Notes: generated by a model from the letters alone, not told the origin. A DNA stretch of 64,000 bases from Gibbsiella quercinecans (GCF_002291425.1 NZ_CP014136.1:4092001-4156000), one strand, 5' to 3'; shown: positions 21,048 to 31,490, counted from the stretch's first letter. Program-made: numbers and translations.

Positions 21048-23111
21048 CTACTGTTCTGGTTGTTCCAGTGCGTTTAAATAGTCATAAATGGCGACCTGTG
21101 AGCGCACCTTGCGGCGGTTGCCGCGCGGAACGTACGAGTTGCTCAGTTCTTTATCAAGATAGCGGGCTTTTACCGTATCGCTGAACAGGATCTCTAAAAT
21201 ATCTAATACGCGTTGTTTCAGCGTGGGATCCAGCAGCAATACTGCCACTTCAATACGATAGTCGATATTACGCGTCATCCAGTCGGCAGAGGAGAGATAA
21301 ACTTTCTTATCCCCTTTGTTTTCAAATACGTAAACCCGATCGTGCTCCAGGTAACGGTCAATAATGCTAGTGACCCGAATGTTTTCGCTCACGCCCGGCA
21401 GATTGGGGATCAATGAGCACATGCCGCGCACCAACAGGCGGATTTTGACCCCGGCGTTAGAGGCGGCATACAGCCGATCCACCAGGCCTTTATCCACCAG
21501 GTTGTTGATCTTCAACATGATGCCGGCCGGTTCGCCGGCTTTAGCGTTGGCGATTTCGTTGTCGATCAGTTCGTACAGTTTCAGGCGCGAGTTCTGCGGC
21601 GACACCATCAGGTAATCGAAGGAGACCGGCCGGTAAGGGTTTTCGATGAAGTTGAACACCCGGCGTACTTCGTTGGTGATGCGTGCATCGGCGGTCAACA
21701 GCGAATAGTCGGTGTAGATCCGTGCGGTTTTTTCGTTGAAGTTACCGGTGCCGATATGAGCATAGCGTACAATTTCATCGCCTTCACGCCGTGAAACCAG
21801 GAACAACTTGGCGTGGATTTTCAGCCCCGGCGCCGAGAAGATAACGTGCACGCCGGCTTCCGTCAGGCGTTTTGCCCAGTGGATATTGGCCTCTTCATCG
21901 AAACGCGCCTGCAGTTCTACCACCACCGTGACTTTTTTGCCGTTGTGCGCGGCGTGGATCATTGCATCAATAATGCGCGAGTCTTTCGCCACGCGGTAAA
22001 TATTGATTTTTATCGCCAGCACGCTGGGATCGAACGATGCCTGGCGCAGCAGTTCCAGCACATGTTCAAAGGTGTGATAGGGGTAGTAGAGCAGCACATC
22101 TTGCTCGCGAATGGCGTCAAAACCGTTGCGGAATTTGTTGAACCAGATGTGCCGCAGGCGCGGCAGCGGCTTGTTGACCAGGTTGGCCTTGCCGACGTTG
22201 GGGAAGCCGATAAAGTCTTTGAAGTTATGGTAACGGCCGCCGGCAATGACCGAATCATAGTTGGAGATGCCGAGTTTTTCGCGCAGCATCTCGACCATTT
22301 CCTTGGGCATATCGCGCTGGTAAACAAAACGCACCGGTTCGGCAGTCAGGCGCTGCTTCAGGCTTGATGACATCAGCTCCAGCAGGCTGGATTCCATCTC
22401 TGTCACCAGATCGTACTCCGCGTCACGCGTCATTTTCATTGAATAGGCGTTGAGCGTGTCGTAGTCAAAGAAGCCCTTGAATATTTCATCCAGGCAGTAA
22501 CGCAGAATGTTATCCAGCAGGATCATGGGCTTCCGGCGGCGCGGCGATTCCGGCGGCAGATTGACAAACCGCGGTATCTTGTCGGCCGGGATTTCCAGCA
22601 GGGCGTAATCAATCTGTGCGCCGCGAATAATTTCGACCGCCAGATAGGTGTAATCGTCCTTCAGGAATTGCACCAGGTTGGTTTCGTGGTCCACCAGAAT
22701 CGGCGTGATGTGCTGGCGCAGATGCTGTTTAAAGTATTGGCGCAGCCAGGTTTGTTGATTTTCCGACACCTGGCGTTCGTTGATCAGGAATATCTGGTTC
22801 CGCGCCATTTCCAGCAGCAGCTCGTTATACAGGCTGTCGAATTCCTGATCGGTTTTAAGCACCTTGGCCTGGATTTTTTTTAGCAGATGGCGGGATGCGC
22901 CGGCGGAACCCTGTTCCTCATTGATCAGAATACGCCGCTTGAGATCGGCAAAACGGACTTTGTAAAACTCATCAAGATTATTGGAGTAAATGCCAAGAAA
23001 CCGCATGCGTTCAATCAGGGGGTTATTCTTATCAGCGGCTTCCTGTAAAACACGTTCGTTAAAGGATAACCAACTTAATTCTTTTTCGATGTAGAGCTTT
23101 TCCTGACCCAT
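21048..23111 (-). CDS. ppk: Polyphosphate kinase Ppk1
   Basis: Reversibly polymerises the gamma-phosphate of ATP into polyphosphate. 687 residues starting at the ATG at 23109-23111 ([20 protein letters not shown]), preceded by GGAGTG; a GTG two codons earlier also reads through. The N and head domains are followed by two phospholipase D-like halves. The autophosphorylated histidine is in [11 protein letters not shown], and the second histidine in [20 protein letters not shown]. Almost every block matches E. coli Ppk. Divergent from a PhoB-boxed pst operon, so the intergenic region may serve both directions. Confidence 0.97.
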   Translation of the reverse strand: MGQEKLYIEKELSWLSFNERVLQEAADKNNPLIERMRFLGIYSNNLDEFYKVRFADLKRRILINEEQGSAGASRHLLKKIQAKVLKTDQEFDSLYNELLLEMARNQIFLINERQVSENQQTWLRQYFKQHLRQHITPILVDHETNLVQFLKDDYTYLAVEIIRGAQIDYALLEIPADKIPRFVNLPPESPRRRKPMILLDNILRYCLDEIFKGFFDYDTLNAYSMKMTRDAEYDLVTEMESSLLELMSSSLKQRLTAEPVRFVYQRDMPKEMVEMLREKLGISNYDSVIAGGRYHNFKDFIGFPNVGKANLVNKPLPRLRHIWFNKFRNGFDAIREQDVLLYYPYHTFEHVLELLRQASFDPSVLAIKINIYRVAKDSRIIDAMIHAAHNGKKVTVVVELQARFDEEANIHWAKRLTEAGVHVIFSAPGLKIHAKLFLVSRREGDEIVRYAHIGTGNFNEKTARIYTDYSLLTADARITNEVRRVFNFIENPYRPVSFDYLMVSPQNSRLKLYELIDNEIANAKAGEPAGIMLKINNLVDKGLVDRLYAASNAGVKIRLLVRGMCSLIPNLPGVSENIRVTSIIDRYLEHDRVYVFENKGDKKVYLSSADWMTRNIDYRIEVAVLLLDPTLKQRVLDILEILFSDTVKARYLDKELSNSYVPRGNRRKVRSQVAIYDYLNALEQPEQ

Positions 23112-23396
23112 TACCACTCCAGTTCAATCATTGGGAGAGTTTAGATGACGGCCCAGCGTGGCTGGATACCGCGTTAGACAGTGCCCGCCTGTTGCGCGGC
23201 CACGGTTAATCCGTGGCTATTCGCCGCGTTTTGGCGTTACTCTCCGCTGAGTTTGTGCGCCAGGGTGTTGCCGACCGCACAAATACCGCCAGTGGTGCTT
23301 ACGCGCAATGGTGGGACATCACCTAGTGTCCTACAATATTATTGCGAGAGATTGACAGGAAAGTCCAACTTATCTACGACTTGGCGCCGAATGACT
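23112..23396. other. Intergenic region between ppk and the PhoB box
   Basis: No gene is supported. A small hairpin with arms CCACGG and CCGTGG lies near 23200-23216. The region before ppk shows no confident promoter by eye. Confidence 0.4.
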
Positions 23397-23425
23397 TTGT
23401 CATGCAAATGTCACAAAACTGACAT
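23397..23425 (+). promoter_or_regulatory. PhoB (pho) box upstream of pstC
   Basis: Three direct repeats at 11-base spacing: TTGTCAT (23397-23403), ATGTCAC (23408-23414) and CTGACAT (23419-23425), separated by the AT-rich linkers GCAA and AAAA. The PhoB consensus is CTGTCAT repeated every 11 bases, so this is a close match with one extra unit. It lies about 57 bases before the pstC start and implies induction under phosphate limitation. Confidence 0.85.
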
Positions 23426-23481
23426 AAGATACCCGGTTATCTTATGGCATAAGCGTGATTAGGAAGGCAACGGCAAAAGAC

Positions 23482-25653
23482 ATGGTTCAGATGACGGCAA
23501 AGCAACACCCCCGGGATCGTCTGCGTTCGCGCGTCGATTATGGCGTACAGGCGGCAGTGACGATCAGCGGTGGGTTGGTGCTGATGGTGTTGCTGCTCAT
23601 TTTCGTCTATTTGCTGTTTGCCGTATTTCCACTGTTCAAGCCGGCCACCATGGGCAAGGCGCAGCCGTTGGCGGTCGCCGGCCCGGTGCTGGCGCTGGGC
23701 ATGGATGTGCAGCAGCGCATCGGTTATCGCATCGATCCTGACGGCAACGGCCGGTTTTATCGCATGAACCCCGAAGCGAGCGGTTCGACCGGCGCATCAT
23801 TATTGCCGCCGCAGCCTTTGCTCAACTCGCCGGCTTTGCTGGCGCAGGCGGTGGGTGAGCGCGATCTTTTCGCGCTAGCACAGGCGGACGGGCGTGTCGT
23901 GGTGGTTGCCGCTGATTTCGCCGCCGCCAACAGCGCCTTGCCGCAGTGGCGTTTCCCGCTGGGGGCGCGGCCGTGGGCGCTGGATCGGCGTGGGCATGCG
24001 CTCAAACTGCTGGCATTGGCCCAAGTTCGTGCCGGGCACTACTTGCTGGCGGCGGTGACTGACGATCGCCGTTTGCTGCTGGGGCGCTATACCCGCGACG
24101 GCGAACCGCAACTGAATGAGATCCCGCTTGAACACGATATTCAACAGCTGGTACTGGCGCCGGACGGCAGCCAACTTTACCTGCTGAGCGGCAACCAGTT
24201 GCTGCGTTATGCGCTTGCCGGCGCCCAGGCGCAGGCGAGCGAAACCCGCGATCTTGGCGCGCAGGCGCCTTACCGTCTGACGGCGCTGCCCGGCGGCAGC
24301 GCGCTGTTGATCCAGGGGGCGGACGGCAGCCTGCATGAATGGTTCGACGTGGAAAAGGACGGGCGTCGGCAACTGACAGCGGTGCAACGCTTTGACTACC
24401 AGGCGCAGCCAGGGGCGATTACGGTGGCTGAACCTTACCGCCGGGTGTTCGCCACCTTGCAGCCTAACGGGGAGTTTGCGCTGTTTACCGGCGCGCAGTC
24501 ATGGCCGTTGTTGACTGGCCGTGTGCCGGCCGGCAGCCAGCGCCTGGCCTTTGCGCCGCGCGGCGACGGCCTGCTGTTGGAAACCCCCGAAGGCTGGCAG
24601 CACTATCGCCTGAATAACCCTTACCCCGATGTCACCTGGCGTTCGCTGTGGCAGAAAGTCTGGTATGAAAACTATCCGCAGCCGGCCTATGTCTGGCAAT
24701 CCACCTCCGGCGAAGACAGCTACCAGGCCAAATTCAGCCTGGTGCCGATTATTTTCGGCACGCTCAAGGCGGCGGGCTACGCCATGCTGTTTGCCGTGCC
24801 GCTGGCGCTGGCTGGCGCGGTGTATACCGCTTACTTTATGTCGGTGCGGCTGCGCCGGGTGGTGAAACCGGCGATCGAAGTGATGGGCGCTTTGCCGACG
24901 GTGGTGATTGGTCTGGTTGCCGGTATCTGGCTGGCGCCGTTGATTGAGCATTACTTGTTGGCGGTGCTGGCGTTGCCGCTGTTGCTCACCGCGGCGGTGC
25001 TGCTGTGCAGCGCCGTGGCGCAACGCATTCCCCGTGGCCGTTTGCCGCCCGGGGGCGATCTGCTCTTGCTGCTGCCGGTGGTGGCAGGCTGTGTCTGGCT
25101 GGCGTTCAGCGCCGGGCCGTGGCTGGAACTGCTGCTGTTCGGCGAGCCGATGCATTTCTGGCTGGGCGACGATTATGATCAGCGCAATGCACTGGTGGTT
25201 GGCGTTGCGATGGGCTTTGCGCTGGTGCCGGTTATCTTCTCGCTGGCGGAGGATGCGCTATTTAGCGTGCCCACGGTGCTGTGGCAGGGGTCGCTGGCGC
25301 TGGGCGCCACCCCGTGGCAAACGGTGACGCGTGTGGCGCTGCCGTGTGCCAGCGCCGGGATTTTCTCCGCATTTATGATTGGCTTTGGCCGCGCGGTGGG
25401 GGAAACCATGATCGTGCTGATGGCCACCGGCAATACGCCGATCATCGACGGCAGCCTGTTTCAAGGGCTGCGCGCCCTGGCGGCCAACATCGCGATCGAA
25501 ATGCCGGAAGCCGTCGCCGGCAGCAGCCACTACCGCGTGCTGTTCCTGACCGCGCTGGTGCTGTTCATGTTTACTTTTGTGTTTAACACGCTGGCGGAAG
25601 CCATTCGCCTGCGGTTACGTAAGCGTTATACCGTCAATCAGGAGGCGCCATGA
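23482..25653 (+). CDS. pstC: PstC-like phosphate ABC transporter permease with large extra domain
   Basis: About 723 residues, more than twice the usual 300-320 of PstC. Membrane helix at about 20-45, then a region of roughly 380 residues predicted to be periplasmic, made of repeated beta-type segments (for example LVLAPDGSQLYLLSGNQLLRY), which looks like a propeller. The standard permease block begins near FGTLKAAGYAMLFAVPLALAG and contains the ATPase-contact loop EDALFSVPTVLWQGSLALGATPWQT. The PhoB box upstream supports phosphate. The ATG at 23482 lies 15 bases after TAGGAAGG. GTG at 23455 and ATG at 23491 are alternatives. It overlaps pstA by four bases. No pstS lies nearby. Confidence 0.85.
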   Translation: MVQMTAKQHPRDRLRSRVDYGVQAAVTISGGLVLMVLLLIFVYLLFAVFPLFKPATMGKAQPLAVAGPVLALGMDVQQRIGYRIDPDGNGRFYRMNPEASGSTGASLLPPQPLLNSPALLAQAVGERDLFALAQADGRVVVVAADFAAANSALPQWRFPLGARPWALDRRGHALKLLALAQVRAGHYLLAAVTDDRRLLLGRYTRDGEPQLNEIPLEHDIQQLVLAPDGSQLYLLSGNQLLRYALAGAQAQASETRDLGAQAPYRLTALPGGSALLIQGADGSLHEWFDVEKDGRRQLTAVQRFDYQAQPGAITVAEPYRRVFATLQPNGEFALFTGAQSWPLLTGRVPAGSQRLAFAPRGDGLLLETPEGWQHYRLNNPYPDVTWRSLWQKVWYENYPQPAYVWQSTSGEDSYQAKFSLVPIIFGTLKAAGYAMLFAVPLALAGAVYTAYFMSVRLRRVVKPAIEVMGALPTVVIGLVAGIWLAPLIEHYLLAVLALPLLLTAAVLLCSAVAQRIPRGRLPPGGDLLLLLPVVAGCVWLAFSAGPWLELLLFGEPMHFWLGDDYDQRNALVVGVAMGFALVPVIFSLAEDALFSVPTVLWQGSLALGATPWQTVTRVALPCASAGIFSAFMIGFGRAVGETMIVLMATGNTPIIDGSLFQGLRALAANIAIEMPEAVAGSSHYRVLFLTALVLFMFTFVFNTLAEAIRLRLRKRYTVNQEAP

Positions 25654-27299
25654 AGCGTTGGGCGAATTCTGGCGCACCGTGGGTCTGGCTTAGTGCGGCA
25701 TCGGTGGCGGTCAGCCTGCTGGCGTTAATCGGTATCCTGGCGCTATTGGCCGGGCAGGGCATGCGCTATTTCTGGCCCAGCCCGGTGTACCAGTTCGAGC
25801 TAAACCAAAGCGCCGCCGGCCCGGTTACCGTGATCGGCGAGCTGTACCAACAGCAAAGCATTTCCCGCCGCCAACTGCAGGCGGCGGGTATCACCATGCC
25901 GGCTGGCGATGCACCGGCCTTTACCCGTTATTTGATTAAGGTCGGCAACCGCGAATCCAGCGGGCAGGATTTCCGCACGCTGCTGGCTGACGACGTGCGC
26001 CGGCAAACGGCGCCGCGCGATTTGATCGTGTTGGAGCGGAACAGCAACGGTACCGCCTACGGCTATCTGGTGGGCTTGCTGGAGGATGGCCAACCGCTCA
26101 CCGGGCGGGATCTGGGCCACACGCTGATGCAGCGTTTGCCGCAGATCGCCGCACTCTCGCGCCAGGCGTACGATATCCAGTTCCGCGCGATGGCGCAGGT
26201 CAATCAGCATTTTGAATCCCTGCGCCTGCATGAGAAAAGCCTGGCGGCTAAAAACGCCCTGGACGCTGGGGCGCAGGCCGCGATCAAAGCCGAGCGGACA
26301 GAATTGCAGCGCCAGTACCGGCAGTTGGCGGATGCGCTGGAAGGGCTAAACCGCGATCGTTATCGCGATGCGCTGCAACTGCGCGATATGTCCGGCCAGA
26401 TTCATACCATCCCGCTGATTCAGGTGCGGGATGCCTGGTATCCGAATACCATGAGCTTTGGGCCGAAAGTGGGCCACTGGGCGGCGCAGGTGAAGAAATT
26501 CCTGACTGACAGCCCGCGCGAAGCCAATACCGAAGGCGGCGTATTCCCTGCCATCTTCGGCACGGTGCTGATGGTGATCCTGATGTCGATCGTGGTGATG
26601 CCGTTCGGCGTTATCGCCGCGGTGTACCTGCATGAGTACGCCGGGAATAACCTGCTGACGCGCTTGATTCGTATCTCGGTGGTGAACCTGGCCGGGGTAC
26701 CTTCCATCGTGTACGGCGTGTTCGGCCTGGGCTTTTTTGTTTATATGATCGGCGGCAGCATCGACCAGCTGTTTTATGCGGAATCTTTGCCGAACCCGAC
26801 CTTCGGCACGCCGGGCGTGTTGTGGGCCGCGCTGACGCTGGCGCTGTTGACGCTGCCGGTGGTGATTGTCGCCACCGAAGAGGGGCTATCGCGCATACCG
26901 GTGGCGTTGCGCCAGGGATCGTTGGCGCTGGGTGCCAGCCGGGCGGAAACGCTGTGGCACATTGTGCTGCCGATGGCCGCGCCGGCCATGATGACCGGCC
27001 TGATCCTGGCGGTGGCGCGCGCCGCAGGGGAAACCGCGCCGCTGATGCTGGTGGGGGTGGTGAAATCGGTGCCGGTACTGCCGGTGGACGGTATTTTCCC
27101 CTATCTGCACCTGGAGCGAAAGTTCATGCACTTGAGCTTCCAGATTTATGATATGGCGTTTCAGAGCCCGAGCGTTGAAGCCGCGCGGCCGTTGGTGTTC
27201 GCCACTGCCTTCTTGCTGGTGGTGATTGTGGTGGGGTTGAACCTGGCTGCGATGGGGATTCGCCATTCGCTGCGGGAAAAATACCGGGCATGGGGATAA
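25650..27299 (+). CDS. pstA: PstA-like phosphate ABC transporter permease with inserted domain
   Basis: 549 residues against roughly 290 for ordinary PstA. After one N-terminal helix (about 15-35) there is an extra region of about 240 residues, predicted to lie outside the membrane and partly coiled-coil (around QVNQHFESLRLHEKSLAAKN to ADALEGLNRDRY). The permease block follows from FPAIFGTVLMVILMSIVV, with the ATPase loop TEEGLSRIPVALRQGSLALGASRAETLW. It starts inside the pstC stop (ATGA), so the two permeases are coupled and presumably pair in one transporter with PstB. The extra domains on both permeases may replace or dock a distant binding protein; that is inference. Confidence 0.87.
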   Translation: MKRWANSGAPWVWLSAASVAVSLLALIGILALLAGQGMRYFWPSPVYQFELNQSAAGPVTVIGELYQQQSISRRQLQAAGITMPAGDAPAFTRYLIKVGNRESSGQDFRTLLADDVRRQTAPRDLIVLERNSNGTAYGYLVGLLEDGQPLTGRDLGHTLMQRLPQIAALSRQAYDIQFRAMAQVNQHFESLRLHEKSLAAKNALDAGAQAAIKAERTELQRQYRQLADALEGLNRDRYRDALQLRDMSGQIHTIPLIQVRDAWYPNTMSFGPKVGHWAAQVKKFLTDSPREANTEGGVFPAIFGTVLMVILMSIVVMPFGVIAAVYLHEYAGNNLLTRLIRISVVNLAGVPSIVYGVFGLGFFVYMIGGSIDQLFYAESLPNPTFGTPGVLWAALTLALLTLPVVIVATEEGLSRIPVALRQGSLALGASRAETLWHIVLPMAAPAMMTGLILAVARAAGETAPLMLVGVVKSVPVLPVDGIFPYLHLERKFMHLSFQIYDMAFQSPSVEAARPLVFATAFLLVVIVVGLNLAAMGIRHSLREKYRAWG

Positions 27300-27397
27300 G
27301 CCGTGTTCCGTAATGAGGGCGTGAGCCGCCGTTACGTCCAGGATCGCCAGTGGCGCTATAGCCGGGTAATAATGACCACTTTTTTGGGGAACGTGTA

Positions 27398-28210
27398 ATG
27401 GGTTTTGTGACGCTGGGCAGTTTGCCGCGCCTGAATGTACAGCAACTTAGCGACGAGCAAACGGCGCTGGCCGTGAATAACCTGAATTTGTTCTACGGCG
27501 ATAAGCAGGTGCTGCATGACATTTCACTGCGGATCCCGAAATACCGGGTTACCGCACTGATCGGCCCTTCCGGCTGCGGCAAATCCACGCTGCTGCGCTG
27601 TTTTAATCGCATGAACGATCTGGTGGAACACTGCCGTATCGAAGGGGAGCTTCGGCTCCATGACGAGAATATTGCTAGCCCGCAGGCCGACGTTACCGCG
27701 CTGCGCCGCCGGGTAGGCATGGTGTTCCAGCGGCCAAACCCGTTTCCCAAATCGATTTATGAAAACGTGGTGTACGGCCTGCGGCTGCAAGGGATCCGCG
27801 ATCGGCGCATTCTGGACGAAGCCATGGAGCGCTCGCTGCGGGCTGCGGCGCTGTGGCATGAGGTGAAAGATCGCCTGCGCGAGAACGCGTTTCGCCTCTC
27901 CAGCGGCCAGCAGCAGCGGCTGGTGATCGCTCGTGCGATCGCCATCGAGCCGGAAGTGCTGCTGCTTGACGAGCCGACGTCGGCGCTTGATCCTATTTCA
28001 ACCCTGACGATCGAAGAGCTGATTTCGGCGTTGAAACAGCGCTACAGCGTGGTGCTGGTGACTCATAATATGCAGCAGGCGGCGCGCGTGTCTGACTACA
28101 CTGCCTTTATTCATCAGGGCCGCCTGGTGGAATACAGCGACACCGACAGTATTTTCACCTCTCCGCGCCAGCGCCAGACCGAAGATTACATCACCGGGCG
28201 CTACGGCTGA
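27398..28210 (+). CDS. pstB: Phosphate ABC transporter ATPase PstB
   Basis: Cytoplasmic ATPase of 270 residues. Walker [10 protein letters not shown] (about 56-64), Q-loop in [18 protein letters not shown], the signature as LSSGQQQRL (a serine replaces the first glycine of LSGGQ), Walker [14 protein letters not shown] and switch histidine in [20 protein letters not shown] after Walker A is typical of PstB. A GGGGAACG sequence precedes the ATG. The 98-base gap from pstA shows no other gene. phoU, which normally follows pstB, is missing; the next gene is convergent and overlaps by ten bases. Confidence 0.93.
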   Translation: MGFVTLGSLPRLNVQQLSDEQTALAVNNLNLFYGDKQVLHDISLRIPKYRVTALIGPSGCGKSTLLRCFNRMNDLVEHCRIEGELRLHDENIASPQADVTALRRRVGMVFQRPNPFPKSIYENVVYGLRLQGIRDRRILDEAMERSLRAAALWHEVKDRLRENAFRLSSGQQQRLVIARAIAIEPEVLLLDEPTSALDPISTLTIEELISALKQRYSVVLVTHNMQQAARVSDYTAFIHQGRLVEYSDTDSIFTSPRQRQTEDYITGRYG

Positions 28211-28938
28211 AGCGCCGGGCTGGCGACCGCTTCCGGCTGGCTTTGCCCCCCGGTTTTGCCGGCGGCGCCTTTCGGTGGTACTGCTGGTTTAGCCGGCGCT
28301 TGTTGCGTGAGCTGCGATTGGCCGATAAATTTCCCGCCTTTCTCAATCGAAAAATCATCGCTGAAAATTTCCCCATGAACGCTGCCTTTCGCCTGGATAA
28401 TCAGCGTAGCGGCGTGGCATTGCCCTTCGACTGTGCCATTGATGGTGATGTGCTTGGCGCGGATTTCCCCTGTAACCAGGCCGCTAAGCTCAATGCGCAC
28501 CTGGTGTGAGCAGTTGATTTTGCCCTCTATTTTACCTTCGACAATAATATTGCCTTGGCCTTCCAGCGTGCCGGTTAGCTTCATGCCCTGTGATATAGCG
28601 GTGTCCTTGGTGGTTTTTACGCCGCTTGCGGCCAGCGGCGTTTCTGGCTCCGGCAGCAGTATGCCTGGGTTTTCTGGTGGTTTTACTTCGGCAGGCAGCG
28701 TTTTTTCCGTGATGTTTTTCTGCTTGTTGAATATTTGCATAATTCTCTTCCTTGTTGTTTTAAACGCGAGGTGAACCAATAACAATACGTGGATTGAAAC
28801 AGCAATGATGATCGCCGCCTGTGGGTGGAGCGCCGCCAGAATAAGCCGGGTTGACCAGACAAAAATCAAAGAACTCCATGAGATCCAGACATACCATAAT
28901 ATATTGTAATTATACATGTTGTTTGGGTGAGCTAACAT
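28201..28938 (-). CDS. Bactofilin (polymer-forming cytoskeletal protein), membrane-anchored form
   Basis: 245 residues. Two membrane helices (about 11-30 and 40-60) precede a basic stretch [14 protein letters not shown], a proline-rich linker, and a bactofilin beta-helix core (about 118-210) with the typical short repeats [38 protein letters not shown] and [18 protein letters not shown]. The tail is rich in proline and alanine. Bactofilins self-assemble without nucleotide and influence cell shape, as Proteus CcmA does. The upstream starts (28938 or 28917) lack a good ribosome binding site. A strong GGAAGAG precedes the ATG at 28738-28740 ([13 protein letters not shown]), which would give a 179-residue cytosolic form. 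Both forms may be made. Confidence 0.85.
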   Translation of the reverse strand: MLAHPNNMYNYNILWYVWISWSSLIFVWSTRLILAALHPQAAIIIAVSIHVLLLVHLAFKTTRKRIMQIFNKQKNITEKTLPAEVKPPENPGILLPEPETPLAASGVKTTKDTAISQGMKLTGTLEGQGNIIVEGKIEGKINCSHQVRIELSGLVTGEIRAKHITINGTVEGQCHAATLIIQAKGSVHGEIFSDDFSIEKGGKFIGQSQLTQQAPAKPAVPPKGAAGKTGGQSQPEAVASPALQP

Positions 28939-29086
28939 TAATTGGGCCGCTGTTGCCGCCAGTATGGTTATTTCTCTGTACAGAGAGTGACGGCATCATA
29001 CCTGTTAATGAGAATTAATTCATTAGCGGCAGTTTTAATTTTTTCTAGTGATGCATTCCCGTTTTTTTATTTGTTTTAATTATTTA

Positions 29087-30370
29087 TCAAGTGTTTGTTG
29101 ATGATGGTTTTTTATATTCATCGTTATTGTATGAAACTGGTATGCCCTCTATATCCCCACAGTTGCGAAAAATAGGTACCATGATGAGAATTGAAGTTGC
29201 CCCCATTAATAAAATGGTTAATATAACACCATTATGGCCAATGGTATCAGATATCATCAAGATAACACCGGCAAGAACATTCCCTATCCTGCCAATTAAA
29301 GAATGCAAGGATAAGTAAATGCCACTTCTCTTTTTGTCAATGTGGTTCATGTATTCACTGTATATAATAGGATGATAAATAACGCCCATAAGCGATGATA
29401 AAATCGCAAAAGAAGCAAAAAATATCGGGCTTTTTATATAAAAAAGCATTAATGCATATGACAATACAAACGTACTCATCGAGAAAACCAACATGCGTGT
29501 ACTCGTTTTCTTATCTGATTTTCTTATCAATAAAATAAAATAGAAAGAAAAGAACATTCCACATATAACAGATATTGTTTTAATCCATGAGAAGTATTCA
29601 ATACCTGGAATTAATTTTTCATTTAAAAACGAATAAAAAGATAAATTAGATATGTAGACGGGTATGTATTGCCCAAAAGAAAACTCCATTCCCGATAACA
29701 TAATGGCTGATGCTATTATTAAAATTGCATTTTTGTTTTTAAAAACATGCTGGTAATCTACAAGGGTAACTTTGCCGTTTTCATTGTTTTTCCCAATATC
29801 ATTAAAATCACTCCAGTGTTTTTGGGTGTATGAATAACAAATCGATACCACTAACGACATCAACATTGAGAAAATAATGACATACTCTATGCCTTTGGTA
29901 TATAAGTAAGCGCCAATCAATATTCCCATGGCTGATGATACCCCTGATAGCCATGAGTTTATTTGGAGAAAATAACGTCTATTCCCCTCATTGGTATGGT
30001 TGAATATTAATTTTTCTGCAGATGGAAGGATAAAGCTAAAAATTATGTTTTTCACCAGATAAAACAGTATAAAAAAACAAATTGAATAATTAATTGAGAT
30101 AAGCATGGGAAACATAACAAGGGTATGCGCTCCCCAGCCAAAGGGAAGGATCCATCTATTTGGTTTTGCGTCAGAGTAGGCTCCTCCATAAAGGTTTGTT
30201 ATAAACCCAACGAGTAAAATAGCAATGGTGGTTGCACCAGCCAATTCACTTCCTATTTTTCCCACCATGAAAATGGTTAAATAGATAATAAGAGAGTCTG
30301 TGGATAGCCTATTGAATATACTGGCTGTCAACCGAATTTTGAGTACGCCAGGCAGCCGTTTATCCATCAT
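29087..30370 (-). CDS. MFS transporter of unknown substrate, AT-rich
   Basis: 427 residues with about 11-12 membrane helices. The loop after helix 2 reads GGAYSDAKPNRW, a degenerate form of the MFS motif GxxSDRxGRR. It is split by a charged central loop (about 180-205, QKHWSDFNDIGKNNENGK). I recognise no closer family. Codon use is strongly AT-rich (AAT, AAA, ATA, TTT) compared with the neighbouring pst and speG genes, which points to recent acquisition. Two adjacent ATG codons can start it; neither has a clear ribosome binding site. No accessory biosynthesis gene is next to it, so the cargo cannot be guessed. Confidence 0.75.
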   Translation of the reverse strand: MMDKRLPGVLKIRLTASIFNRLSTDSLIIYLTIFMVGKIGSELAGATTIAILLVGFITNLYGGAYSDAKPNRWILPFGWGAHTLVMFPMLISINYSICFFILFYLVKNIIFSFILPSAEKLIFNHTNEGNRRYFLQINSWLSGVSSAMGILIGAYLYTKGIEYVIIFSMLMSLVVSICYSYTQKHWSDFNDIGKNNENGKVTLVDYQHVFKNKNAILIIASAIMLSGMEFSFGQYIPVYISNLSFYSFLNEKLIPGIEYFSWIKTISVICGMFFSFYFILLIRKSDKKTSTRMLVFSMSTFVLSYALMLFYIKSPIFFASFAILSSLMGVIYHPIIYSEYMNHIDKKRSGIYLSLHSLIGRIGNVLAGVILMISDTIGHNGVILTILLMGATSILIMVPIFRNCGDIEGIPVSYNNDEYKKPSSTNT

Positions 30371-30887
30371 ATTTTCTACAAGCCTTTCTTCTGACTATCT
30401 CTTCAATATTAAATCCTCTGGCCAACTCCTGCAGCGACTGATATCGTCAATAAAGTTGACTTAGATCCCATCCCACGTGTTTGCGACAACTGTTCTATTT
30501 TAAGTAAAGTGTAAGTTATTCTAATTGAATATAGGGTAATGCATTACACATCCTAATATATTTCAATAAAGTTAATTTTTCATTAAACTTTCTCCACCGT
30601 ACTGAGCAACCAGACAGAAAAGGAGAATCGAAGAAATAAGCCTTATGTACAACGGCAATTTCATTTTTTAATGAAGGTTATTCGTGGGGTTATGTTCGTG
30701 TATACCCTGCAACTTGACGTCTAAAGGGTATATCACTCGCCACGCGTATATTCCGGGCTGTTGCCACAGCGGATCGAAACCGGCCCACCACACCGTCTAT
30801 CAGGCGCTTTGTGATGTTTGGCGATTGAGCAGATCGCCCCATCTGGGCCGAGTGTCCTTCAAGTGATCTGCTATTTGGTGAAGTTAT
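30371..30887. other. AT-rich intergenic region between the MFS gene and speG
   Basis: No gene supported. The 13-mer TCAATAAAGTTGA (30447-30459) recurs as TCAATAAAGTTAA (30563-30575), and the perfect palindrome GTAATGCATTAC (30536-30547) lies between them. The stretch from about 30740 to 30870 is GC-richer and unlike its surroundings; it may be a scrap of a former gene or mobile element, but no frame convinces. Confidence 0.5.
30701..30732. repeat. Partial copy of an enterobacterial palindromic repeat
   Basis: TATACCCT and AGGGTATA form an eight-base inverted repeat around GCAACTTGACGTCTAA. The right part CTGCAACTTGACGTC resembles the inverse of the CTTCAAGTTGCAG motif at 33358-33384, so both probably belong to one dispersed repeat family. 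Confidence 0.55.
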
Positions 30888-31433
30888 TTATTTGCCCAGG
30901 CCTGCCGGGGGTTTAAATTTATTCAAATACTGTGGCTGGAATATGCACATGCGCAGCACCGTGCGGTATTCACCGTTGACGAAGAATTCATCCAGCAGTT
31001 CGCCCTCAACCTCAAACCCCAGCTTGCTGTAGATATGGATCGCCTTGGGGTTCTCTTTATCGACGATCAGGTAAAGCTTGTACAGGTTCAGCACCGAGAA
31101 GCCGTATTCCATCGCCAGTTTGGCGGCGGTGCTGGCATAACCTTTGCCCTGGTGGGCCGGATCGATAATGATCTGGAACTCGGCGCGGCGGTGGATGTGG
31201 TTAATTTCAACCAGCTCTACCAGACCCACCTTGGCGCCCTCATGTTCAATGATAAAGCGGCGCTCGCTCTGATCGTGAATATGTTTGTCGTACAGATCGG
31301 AAAGTTCAACGAAGGCTTCATAAGGCTCTTCAAACCAGTAGCGCATGACGCTGGCGTTGTTGTCCATCTGGTGAACAAATGCTAAATCATCCCGTTCCAG
31401 TGGGCGCAATCTAACGTGGCTGGTGCTGGACAT
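30888..31433 (-). CDS. speG: Spermidine N1-acetyltransferase SpeG
   Basis: GNAT-fold enzyme of 181 residues that acetylates spermidine and spermine with acetyl-CoA, detoxifying excess polyamine. The start [22 protein letters not shown] and the acidic polyamine-site region [21 protein letters not shown] are typical. The acetyl-CoA loop is [22 protein letters not shown] and the C-terminal part has [23 protein letters not shown]. It is not located here in E. coli K-12, so its presence between pst/MFS and purN is part of the rearranged patch. Confidence 0.95.
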   Translation of the reverse strand: MSSTSHVRLRPLERDDLAFVHQMDNNASVMRYWFEEPYEAFVELSDLYDKHIHDQSERRFIIEHEGAKVGLVELVEINHIHRRAEFQIIIDPAHQGKGYASTAAKLAMEYGFSVLNLYKLYLIVDKENPKAIHIYSKLGFEVEGELLDEFFVNGEYRTVLRMCIFQPQYLNKFKPPAGLGK

Positions 31434-31490
31434 GCTGGCTCCTCTTGGCTGTTATACGGGCAAGTATACCCGTGGCGCGATTATTCTGGC

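Noticed and set aside
27890..27930. LSSGQ instead of LSGGQ in PstB as a sign of inactivation
   Set aside because: All other ATPase motifs are intact and serine at this place is tolerated in ABC proteins, so no loss of function is inferred.
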